NCBI GenBank assembly: GCA_964523005.1
Contig: CAZFZL010000008.1
Span: 1-24,921, forward strand
Reading direction: 5' to 3'
DNA from: UMGS1307 sp964523005
GTDB taxonomy: Bacteria > Bacillota > Clostridia > Oscillospirales > CAG-382
DNA: 24,921 nucleotides
Positions 14,693-21,034 of the stretch are shown in pieces. The notes beneath the pieces are model-generated. The model did no database searches. It was not told the origin of the DNA and saw nothing but the letters and a program-made list of their open reading frames with translations. Position numbers and translations under genes: made by a program. The stretch's first letter is position 1. Each line of letters starts with the position of its first letter.

Positions 14693-15824
14693 TTTTTTGT
14701 GCCTCTGCTTCTTCTATTGCCGTGCGGAACATCTCCTCACACAGTGAGGCGCATTCCTCAAGGCCGTATTTTTTTGCGCTCTGCGCGTATTTTTTTTCCG
14801 CTTCGGCGCGTTCGGTGGGATGTTCTATCCAATAATCTATCCTTTCCGCGAGAGCGTCCGGGTCTCCTGCCGCGAAAAGGCTCTCCGGGCAAAGCGCGAA
14901 TTGCGGCGTTGCGCTCTTCGGGCTGTCTGCTATCACGGGAACGAGTCCGCCGGCAAACGCCTCCATGCAGGACATTGCCTCGATCTCCGCATCGGCGCAG
15001 TGAGCGTACAGATCGCTTTGGGCGATCACATCGAGCAGCTCGCCCTTAGTGAAAAACCGGAAGGTCGGAGCAACGGGGAGCGATTCGGCAAGGCCGCGAA
15101 GATACGCGTCGCGCGGGCCCTGCCCGGCGAGGATGAGCTTAATCGAATCCGCGTATTTGGAACGCTTTGCGGCGTTGATAAGCACGTCCTGCCGCTTTTC
15201 GACTGAATATCTGCCCGTCGTGAGTATGACGAATTTATCCTTCAGCTCCGGCGGCTTTTCTTTCTTTTCGTATTTGAAATCCGGATCGATACCGTTTGAG
15301 ATGACATGGAGCTGCGACTTATAGCCGTGCTTTTCAAGCTCATTTGCGATAAAACGGCTCGGACAGTGGATATGAGGGGTATACTGATAGAAGTAATCCC
15401 TCATGGCAGTATACAAAAGATTGTTTATCACGTCGGCGTTGCCGAGATGTACTGATGAGGTTATGTTCTCCGGCTGGACATGGAACGCCGCGGTGTACGG
15501 CTTGCCCATTTCCCTGGCGATCATCATCGCCTTTTTTGAAAGCACGAAGGGGGTGATGAAGTGTATCACGTCCGCCCACGCGACGGCGCGTGTGATCTTC
15601 TCCTCATCCGGCTTTGCGAAGGTCATCCCCTGCTCGTCGATGAGATGTTCAAAAACGTACATATACTGCTTGTCCATCAAATACGGCGTATCGCCCTGCT
15701 TTCCTGTCGACACGACGCGCACCTCGTTCCCGTGCTTCCTGAACATTTCGGTAAACCGACGCGCTGACATAGTCATTCCGTTGTTCGCGGAAAAAAATTG
15801 GTCGGTCACTATCAATATCTTCAT
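14673..15824 (-). CDS. GT4-family glycosyltransferase (glucosyl-diacylglycerol type)
   Basis: This 383-residue protein has a GT-B fold: N-terminal MKILIVTDQF strand with a following Asn-Gly loop, the C-domain start TTGRYSVEKRQ (about 202-211), LILAGQGP (about 230-237) and the nucleotide-sugar E-x7-E motif E280-E288 followed by AFAGGLVPVIADS. These are the marks of family GT4 retaining glycosyltransferases. Among relatives I know, proteins of this size next to a lipid gene make mono- or diglucosyl-diacylglycerol, a membrane glycolipid and lipoteichoic acid anchor in Bacillota. The 20-base overlap with a PlsC-type acyltransferase supports a lipid acceptor. The exact sugar and acceptor are inference. 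The start ATG 15824 has an A/G-rich but weak ribosome binding site. Confidence 0.8.
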   Translation of the reverse strand: MKILIVTDQFFSANNGMTMSARRFTEMFRKHGNEVRVVSTGKQGDTPYLMDKQYMYVFEHLIDEQGMTFAKPDEEKITRAVAWADVIHFITPFVLSKKAMMIAREMGKPYTAAFHVQPENITSSVHLGNADVINNLLYTAMRDYFYQYTPHIHCPSRFIANELEKHGYKSQLHVISNGIDPDFKYEKKEKPPELKDKFVILTTGRYSVEKRQDVLINAAKRSKYADSIKLILAGQGPRDAYLRGLAESLPVAPTFRFFTKGELLDVIAQSDLYAHCADAEIEAMSCMEAFAGGLVPVIADSPKSATPQFALCPESLFAAGDPDALAERIDYWIEHPTERAEAEKKYAQSAKKYGLEECASLCEEMFRTAIEEAEAQKNGNEIK

Positions 15825-15884
15825 GTTTACTTCATTCTCTTCTTTTTTCTTTTTTCGGAAAGCGTTCTGTTCCCTGTATGAACT

Positions 15885-15912
15885 ATGATACTCCGTAAAT
15901 TTCCAAAGTAAA
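15885..15912 (-). promoter_or_regulatory. Weak candidate promoter for the glycosyltransferase-acyltransferase pair
   Basis: On the minus strand TTTACT (15907-15912), 16 bases, TATCAT (15885-15890). Both boxes deviate from consensus. It is the best candidate in the 194-base divergent gap; the rest of that gap is taken by the strong plus-strand promoter. Confidence 0.35.
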
Positions 15913-15960
15913 GGGACAATATTCCTTTTCTGTCCATACGGCTTTATATCTGCGCTCTTG

Positions 15961-15989
15961 TTGACATTCTGTGCAGAATGGGGTATAAT
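15961..15989 (+). promoter_or_regulatory. Perfect consensus promoter for the GNAT/beta-CASP operon
   Basis: TTGACA (15961-15966), 17 bases, TATAAT (15984-15989): both hexamers and the spacing are ideal. Transcription should start near 15996, leaving only about 23 bases of leader before the ATG at 16019. Such a strong promoter in front of an acetyltransferase operon suggests that it is held down by a repressor (see the palindrome inside the spacer). Confidence 0.9.
15965..15980. promoter_or_regulatory. Operator-like palindrome inside the promoter spacer
   Basis: CATTCTG-TG-CAGAATG is a perfect 7-bp inverted repeat with a two-base centre. It begins within the -35 box and fills most of the spacer, upstream of the transcription start, so it cannot act as an RNA hairpin in this transcript. 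The position is classic for a repressor dimer that blocks RNA polymerase. The regulator is not evident in the window. Confidence 0.55.
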
Positions 15990-16018
15990 TATCCTGAATT
16001 ACTTCGGAAAGGTCTTTT

Positions 16019-16561
16019 ATGGAGCTTCACATCGCGGCACCGTCGGATATGCCGCTTATAAAATCTCTCTACACCGACACGTTCCCAAAGGAAGAGCGTC
16101 AGGATTTCGACACGATAATAAGTTTTACGCGCGAAAAGCGCGCCGTGATATATTCAATATTTGAAAACACATTTGCCGGATTCGTGATAACGCTCGAAGA
16201 CGACAGCACCGTGCTGATCAATTATTTCGCGATGCTTCCGGAAATGCGCTGCCGCGGCATAGGCGGACGTATTATAACGGAGCTTACCCAACGATACGCC
16301 GCTTCGGGAAAACGCGTGTTTCTTGAGATCGAGACAGTACCGACACACGCCGCAGCGGATGACGTACGCACGAGAAGGCGCGACTTTTACAGGCGCTGCG
16401 GCTATCGTGACGCCGACATATGCGTAAGGGTGTTCAGCTGCCGTTTTGAACTTATGACGCACGGCGGCGCGATCACCTTCGATGAATACAGGAATTTTCT
16501 ACGTTCGTTTTTCGGACAACGGATATATGAAAGAATAAGAGAGGACACAAGGGATGGCTGA
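16019..16561 (+). CDS. GNAT-family N-acetyltransferase
   Basis: This 180-residue protein matches the GNAT fold: strand and helix 1 at the N-terminus, the strand FAGFVITLEDDSTVLINYFAML region (about 52-73) and the acetyl-CoA pyrophosphate loop R77-C-R-G-I-G-G-R (motif A), followed by the FLEIE strand and the FYRRCGYRD motif (about 122-130) typical of motif B. It therefore probably transfers an acetyl group from acetyl-CoA to an amine; the acceptor is unknown. The start has GGAAAGG six bases upstream. The stop overlaps the next gene's start by eight bases, so the two are translationally coupled. It is the first gene from a perfect promoter. Confidence 0.8.
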   Translation: MELHIAAPSDMPLIKSLYTDTFPKEERQDFDTIISFTREKRAVIYSIFENTFAGFVITLEDDSTVLINYFAMLPEMRCRGIGGRIITELTQRYAASGKRVFLEIETVPTHAAADDVRTRRRDFYRRCGYRDADICVRVFSCRFELMTHGGAITFDEYRNFLRSFFGQRIYERIREDTRDG

Positions 16562-16898
16562 AAAATTTGTAACATTACGCAATGCTCCGAATGAAATACT
16601 CAAGGCAATAGACGACGCCGTTCTCAAAGGCAGCGTATCGGCTTCGCTCGAAAGCTCACACGATTTCGCCGCCGATGATGTTTACTGCTATGTGCGCGTA
16701 TATGAGAGGTTCAGCTACGCCGGTTCTAACCGTGTGAGCATGACGGTAACGCTGTTCTGCTGTTGCGACCGCTGCGAGCTTTTAGCGGTCACCTCCGGCG
16801 GCAGTCAGGCAATGTTCTTTAAAATCAACACATGGGGTGAGGAAGCCTTTCTTGAAAGCATCGACAGCGCGATCTCCCCTTTTCTGGATGAAAGGTGA
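16554..16898 (+). CDS. Conserved hypothetical protein, DUF6054-like
   Basis: This 114-residue soluble protein resembles, from memory, the DUF6054 family of Bacillota: the phrases GSVSASLESSHDF, VRVYERFSYAGSNRVSMTVTL and SGGSQAMFFKINTWGEEAFL are the characteristic blocks. No catalytic motif or membrane segment is visible; the pattern suggests a small beta-rich alpha/beta fold. It contains a CCCDRC cluster (about residues 69-74) that is probably not a metal site. Its start codon overlaps the end of the acetyltransferase gene by eight bases and the beta-CASP nuclease gene starts nine bases after its stop. Function unknown. Confidence 0.65.
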   Translation: MAEKFVTLRNAPNEILKAIDDAVLKGSVSASLESSHDFAADDVYCYVRVYERFSYAGSNRVSMTVTLFCCCDRCELLAVTSGGSQAMFFKINTWGEEAFLESIDSAISPFLDER

Positions 16899-16907
16899 TC
16901 GATATTT

Positions 16908-18500
16908 ATGAAGATGACTTTTCTCGGAGCTGCACATGAAGTGACCGGCTCCTGTACGCTTATCGAAGCTTGTGGAAAAAACATACTCGTCGACTGCGGC
17001 ATGGAGCAGGGCGCGGACATTTATGAAAACTGCGAGCTGCCGGTAAACCCTGCCGATATCGACTGTGTGCTGCTCACACACGCGCACATCGACCACTCCG
17101 GCAAGCTCCCGGCACTGACGGCAAGGGGGTATACGGGCCCTATATACGCCACGCTCGCCACGAAGCGGCTGTGCGATGTCATGCTGCTTGACGCCGCCCA
17201 TATACAGGAGACGGAAGCGCAGTGGAAAAACAGAAAAGCGGCGCGCGCTGGTGAAAAGCAGTACGAACCACCATACACCGTCGAGGACGCACAGAAAGCG
17301 CTCACGCAGTTTATACCGTGCGATTATAAGAAGCAGTATAAGATTTTCGATTTCTGCACCGTCAGCTTCACCGATGCCGGTCATCTGCTCGGCTCGTCAA
17401 GCATAAAAATAACGCTCACGGAAAACGTCGTGACAAAGACGCTGCTGTTTTCCGGTGATCTCGGAAACGTCGACCGTCCGCTCATTCGCGATCCGCAGAA
17501 GCCGGAAAACGCTGATGTAGTCGTAATAGAATCGACCTACGGAAACAGGCTCCACGGAGCGCGCGGAGATTACACAGCCCAGCTCGCGAACGCGATCAAC
17601 GAAACGCTCGGCAAAGGCGGCAACCTCGTAATTCCCGCTTTCGCCGTCGGGCGCACGCAGGAGATGCTTTATCTTATCCGTGAAATAAAGGAAATGGGAC
17701 TCGCACCGGCATGTCCGGGCTTCAAGGTCTGGGTGGACAGCCCTCTCGCAGTGCAGGCGACGAAAATATATTCCGGAGGCATGACGGATTACTACGATGA
17801 AACAACGCTCGATTACCTCGCAAAGGGCATAAACGTGCTGGACTTCGAAGGACTGAATATGTCCGTAACGACAGAGCAGTCGAGAATGCTCAACACAGAC
17901 GCCGAGCCGAAGGTCATCATAAGTGCGAGCGGTATGTGTGAAGCAGGCAGGATACGCCACCATCTCAAGCACAACCTGTGGCGCAGCGAATGCGCGGTGA
18001 TGTTTGTCGGGTATCAGGCGGTCGGCACTCTCGGACGCATACTGTGCGACGGTGCAAAAAAAGTGAAAATATTCGGTGAAGAGATCGCCGTCAACTCAAA
18101 AATACTGACGATGGACGGTATAAGCGGTCACGCCGACATGGATATGCTGCTCGGATGGCTCAAAAGCATGACGGTAAAGCCGGAAAGAGTATATGTCAAC
18201 CATGGAGATGACACGGTATGTGACGAATTCGCAGCGACGGTGAACGAGAAGCTCGGCGTTCACGCCGAAGCGCCCTACAACGGCGCGCAGTACGACATTG
18301 TGACCGGCGAATGCCTTGATAAGGGCAACACCGTGCGGCTGGAAAAGAAAACGCCGGCGAAGGTCAGCGCGGCTTTCGCAAAGCTGCTTGACGCGATGCG
18401 CCGCCTGAGCGAGCTGATAAACCGCTGCTCCGGCAGGAGCAATACAGACCTGAATAAATTCACGGACGATATAAACATCCTTAAAAACAAGTGGGAATGA
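16908..18500 (+). CDS. Beta-CASP metallo-beta-lactamase-fold ribonuclease-like protein
   Basis: This 530-residue protein belongs to the metallo-beta-lactamase/beta-CASP RNA-processing group (COG1236, CPSF73/YSH1-like). Zinc ligands are seen in H58-x-H60-x-D62-H63, H159 (TDAGHLLGS) and D184 (SGDLG); the beta-CASP part starts at ESTYG (about 208-212), with PAFAVGRTQEM and SASGMCEAGR blocks, and the closing RMMBL histidine lies in SGHADMDM. Family members are zinc-dependent endo/exonucleases acting on RNA. It differs from RNase J in lacking the RNase J C-terminal domain; instead about 50 extra residues at the C-terminus form a charged helical tail. The start has AGGTGA nine bases upstream, formed partly by the previous stop codon. 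Its operon partners include a GNAT and a DUF6054-like protein. Confidence 0.85.
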   Translation: MKMTFLGAAHEVTGSCTLIEACGKNILVDCGMEQGADIYENCELPVNPADIDCVLLTHAHIDHSGKLPALTARGYTGPIYATLATKRLCDVMLLDAAHIQETEAQWKNRKAARAGEKQYEPPYTVEDAQKALTQFIPCDYKKQYKIFDFCTVSFTDAGHLLGSSSIKITLTENVVTKTLLFSGDLGNVDRPLIRDPQKPENADVVVIESTYGNRLHGARGDYTAQLANAINETLGKGGNLVIPAFAVGRTQEMLYLIREIKEMGLAPACPGFKVWVDSPLAVQATKIYSGGMTDYYDETTLDYLAKGINVLDFEGLNMSVTTEQSRMLNTDAEPKVIISASGMCEAGRIRHHLKHNLWRSECAVMFVGYQAVGTLGRILCDGAKKVKIFGEEIAVNSKILTMDGISGHADMDMLLGWLKSMTVKPERVYVNHGDDTVCDEFAATVNEKLGVHAEAPYNGAQYDIVTGECLDKGNTVRLEKKTPAKVSAAFAKLLDAMRRLSELINRCSGRSNTDLNKFTDDINILKNKWE

Positions 18501-18554
18501 CGCGTACGCCTTTCAGATACATCAAAAACAGATCCTCTCAAAGGAGCGATAAAC

Positions 18555-19430
18555 GTGAACACACAAATAAAAAAAGTAGCCGCCGTCCACGATCTTTCGG
18601 GATACGGAAGGTCGTCGCTCATGGCGATCATACCCACGCTTTCGGCGATGGGTATACAGGTCTGCCCGCTGCCGACGGCGATCCTTTCAAACCACACGGG
18701 CGGCTTCGAGCATTACAGCTATGTCGATCTGACCGACAGCATGACCGATTACATCGCGGTATGGAAGGAGCTCGGTCTGAGCTTCGACTGTATTTATTCC
18801 GGATTCCTCGGCTCGGTCGGGCAGATAGATATAATCTCCGATTTCATCGATTATTTCAGCACAGCTGACAATCTCGTCGTCGTCGACCCGGTCATGGGCG
18901 ACAACGGACAGCTTTATTCGTCCTTCGGCGAAGACATCGTTCCGTCGATGCGTAGGCTTATAGCAAAAGCAAACATAATCACTCCGAACTTCACGGAAGC
19001 GGCGTTCCTGCTCGGTGAAAGCTGTTCGGAAAAGGATTTCAGTGACAAAAAAGCAAAGGAATGGCTCAGGCGGCTGTGCGCATTCGGCTCCGGCGTGAGC
19101 GTGATCACAAGCGCACCCGACGCGTCTGACAGCGGTAACACAAGCGTCGTCGCGTACGATAGTAAAAACGACACCTTCTGGAAGGTCGGCTGCCGTTACA
19201 TACCTGCCGCCTACCCCGGGACAGGCGATATATTCACGAGTGTAATGATAGGCAGTCTGCTGCAGGGCGACAGTCTTCCCGTCGCGCTCGACAGAGGCGT
19301 TCAGTTTATTTCGCAGTGCATAAAGGCAAGCTACGGATTCAATTATCCCAAGCGCAACGGTGTGCTGCTCGAAAAAGAGCTTGATATACTCAAGATGCCC
19401 GTTCTTATCAGCGGATACGAGCTTCTATAA
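18555..19430 (+). CDS. pdxY: Pyridoxal/pyridoxamine kinase
   Basis: This 291-residue protein is a ribokinase-like vitamin B6 kinase: N-terminal HDLSGYGRSSL, the CPLPTAILSNHTGG block (about 37-50), DPVMGDNGQLY (about 116-126) for metal and ATP, TPNFTEAAFL (about 143-152) and the GTGD anion-hole/catalytic motif (about 222-225, catalytic Asp at 225). It phosphorylates pyridoxal or pyridoxamine with ATP to feed pyridoxal-phosphate salvage. The start is GTG at 18555, eight bases after AAAGGAG; there is no better ATG. It lies 54 bases after the nuclease gene with no clear promoter between, so it is probably the last gene of that operon. Residue choice in the active site looks complete. Confidence 0.85.
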   Translation: MNTQIKKVAAVHDLSGYGRSSLMAIIPTLSAMGIQVCPLPTAILSNHTGGFEHYSYVDLTDSMTDYIAVWKELGLSFDCIYSGFLGSVGQIDIISDFIDYFSTADNLVVVDPVMGDNGQLYSSFGEDIVPSMRRLIAKANIITPNFTEAAFLLGESCSEKDFSDKKAKEWLRRLCAFGSGVSVITSAPDASDSGNTSVVAYDSKNDTFWKVGCRYIPAAYPGTGDIFTSVMIGSLLQGDSLPVALDRGVQFISQCIKASYGFNYPKRNGVLLEKELDILKMPVLISGYELL

Positions 19431-19466
19431 ATAAAAATACAAGGGTGAAGCTCATACTTCACCCTT
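19431..19466 (-). terminator. Intrinsic terminator overlapping the end of the MurE-like gene
   Basis: AAGGGTGAAG (19441-19450) pairs perfectly with CTTCACCCTT (19457-19466) over a six-base loop. On the minus strand the stem is followed by GTATTTTTAT. The stop codon (19452-19454) lies in the loop, and the last codons form the 5' arm. On the plus strand there is no T-tract, so it does not obviously stop the kinase transcript. Confidence 0.85.
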
Positions 19467-20966
19467 CACTGCATCGTTGAGGATATTCTTTTCGGAGAAT
19501 GGTACGCGGACTCCGTTTATGAGCTGGAAATCCTCGTTGCCTTTGCCGGCAAGGACGAGAATGTCGCCCGACCTGAGCATTTTTACGGCAGTATATATCG
19601 CATCGCTTCTGTCCGGTATTTTTACGTACGACGTGAAATCCGGCGAGAAGCCTTTTTCTATATCGGCTATTATTTTTTCCGGGTCCTCACGGTCAGGGTT
19701 GTCCGAGGTGAGAAAAACGTAATCACAGTATTTTTCCGCTGCATCCGCAAGCTCGGCGCGGCGCATCTCGGCCTTGCCGCCGACCGAACCGAACAGGCAC
19801 ATCAGCCGTCCGCCGTTTCTTATAGCGATCTGCCGCAGAGGCCGCAGCAGAGCGTCGAAGCTCGCTCCGTTATGAGCGTAATCGATTATTGCGGTCATAT
19901 CGTTGCCGAGCGGGACTATCTCGAACCGTCCCGGCACCTTGACGCCTGCGAGCGTCTTTGCCGCCGTTATGCAGTCCACGCCCTCATCATCACACACAGC
20001 GAACGCAAGCGAAGCGTTATATGCCGAATACAATCCGGGCTGCCTGACTGAAAGCTGTATACTGTTTTTCGTTCGCGGTGTACTGAGCACGAAATCCGTG
20101 CTGACGTTTTCGTTGTCACGACATGCGCGAATTTTGCCGAAAACGTAATCCGCTCCGGGAACAGCCGAAACGGTCAGTGTTCTGCCGACAGCGCTTTTCA
20201 TCATGAAGCCGGAATTTTCGTCATCGGCGTTGATGACGCAGATGTCGGCGTTTGCCATCACCTTTGCCTTGCAGTCTCTGTATTCCTCGATGTTCTTATG
20301 CTCCGCTTTTGATATATGATCGGGCGACAGATTGGTGAAGACCACATATTTATAATGCATGCCGAGCACACGGTGCTGCATGACTGCCTGTGATGAGACC
20401 TCCATGACGGCATACCGGCATCCGGTGTTGACTGCCTCTCGCATAAGCCGGTTCAGCTCGGGACTGTCGGGTGTGGTGTTTTCCGTGGTGTAATGCTCAG
20501 TTCCGATATACGCGCCGTCCGTGCCGATATACGCGCCGTCCGTGCCGATAAGCGCCGCCGGTCTGCCGGAGGCTTTGAGTATTTCATAGATATAGTGCGC
20601 GACCGTCGTTTTTCCTTTTGTTCCGGTAACGCCAATGAGGGTAAGCTCCTTTGAAGGATAGCGATATAACGCCGCTGCCAGCCTCGCAAGCGACGCACGC
20701 GTGTCAAGGCTCATCATAACGACGGCGTCGTCGGGCAGCGTGACGGGTCTTTCGCACACGAAGACACGGCAGCCGCGTTCATACGCCTCGCGCACGAAAT
20801 CATGGCCGTCGTTCCGGAAGCCCTTAATGCATACAAAAACGCTACCGTCGGCACATTCTGATGAAATACTGCTGACGGCGTTGACGTATCTGTCGTTGAT
20901 TTTATTTCCCCAGCAGTCTGCCCCCGCAAGCTCCGAAAGTAAAATTTTCTTTTCCCCTAATACCAT
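19452..20966 (-). CDS. murE: MurE-like Mur ligase (UDP-MurNAc-tripeptide synthetase family), variant
   Basis: This 504-residue ATP-dependent Mur ligase follows MurE in domain order: UDP-binding N-domain, central ATPase domain with GVTGTKGKT (112-120), ENTTPDSPEL (about 162-171), EVSSQAVMQHR, the NLSPDHI block and the carbamylated-lysine candidate K233 (YRDCK), then the C-domain with VPGRFEIV, IDYAHN and the specificity motif. MurE adds meso-diaminopimelate or lysine to UDP-MurNAc-L-Ala-D-Glu in peptidoglycan synthesis. The motif here is DNPD (422-425), not DNPR of DAP enzymes. A seven-residue tandem repeat lies at about 143-156. ATG 20966 is chosen because GGAG sits six bases before it; a TTG four codons upstream lacks a site. 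It is not in a mur cluster and may be a paralogue. It has its own consensus promoter and terminator. Confidence 0.85.
   Translation of the reverse strand: MVLGEKKILLSELAGADCWGNKINDRYVNAVSSISSECADGSVFVCIKGFRNDGHDFVREAYERGCRVFVCERPVTLPDDAVVMMSLDTRASLARLAAALYRYPSKELTLIGVTGTKGKTTVAHYIYEILKASGRPAALIGTDGAYIGTDGAYIGTEHYTTENTTPDSPELNRLMREAVNTGCRYAVMEVSSQAVMQHRVLGMHYKYVVFTNLSPDHISKAEHKNIEEYRDCKAKVMANADICVINADDENSGFMMKSAVGRTLTVSAVPGADYVFGKIRACRDNENVSTDFVLSTPRTKNSIQLSVRQPGLYSAYNASLAFAVCDDEGVDCITAAKTLAGVKVPGRFEIVPLGNDMTAIIDYAHNGASFDALLRPLRQIAIRNGGRLMCLFGSVGGKAEMRRAELADAAEKYCDYVFLTSDNPDREDPEKIIADIEKGFSPDFTSYVKIPDRSDAIYTAVKMLRSGDILVLAGKGNEDFQLINGVRVPFSEKNILNDAVKGEV
20503..20544 (-). repeat. Perfect 21-bp tandem duplication inside the MurE-like gene
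   Basis: Two identical 21-base units (20503-20523 and 20524-20544) stand head to tail, followed by the first six bases of a third (20545-20550). On the protein level the unit encodes seven residues, giving IGTDGAY twice before IGTEHY. It keeps the frame and lies between the P-loop region and the TTP motif. Exact identity suggests a recent slippage event. Confidence 0.95.
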
Positions 20967-20997
20967 ATCGTTCTCCAAAGGTCATTATCATATAAAA

Positions 20998-21026
20998 ATT
21001 ATACCACCGCAACGTTATTATGTCAA
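20998..21026 (-). promoter_or_regulatory. Perfect consensus promoter for the MurE-like gene
   Basis: On the minus strand TTGACA (21021-21026), 17 bases, TATAAT (20998-21003). It starts nine bases after the stop codon of the MATE gene. The -35 is embedded in TGTTGACATAATAAC (21014-21028), identical to the protease promoter. Confidence 0.9.
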
Positions 21027-21034
21027 CAAATATT

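Noticed and set aside
16782..17972. Long minus-strand frames opposite the beta-CASP gene
   Set aside because: They mirror the codon structure of the real plus-strand gene and show no domain or start signal.
20503..20550. Tandem repeat as a CRISPR or phase-variation tract
   Set aside because: Only two 21-base units with no spacers; the unit keeps the reading frame, so a copy change would not switch the gene off.
20967..20978. TTG start four codons upstream of the MurE-like ATG
   Set aside because: No ribosome binding site precedes the TTG, while GGAG lies six bases before ATG 20966.
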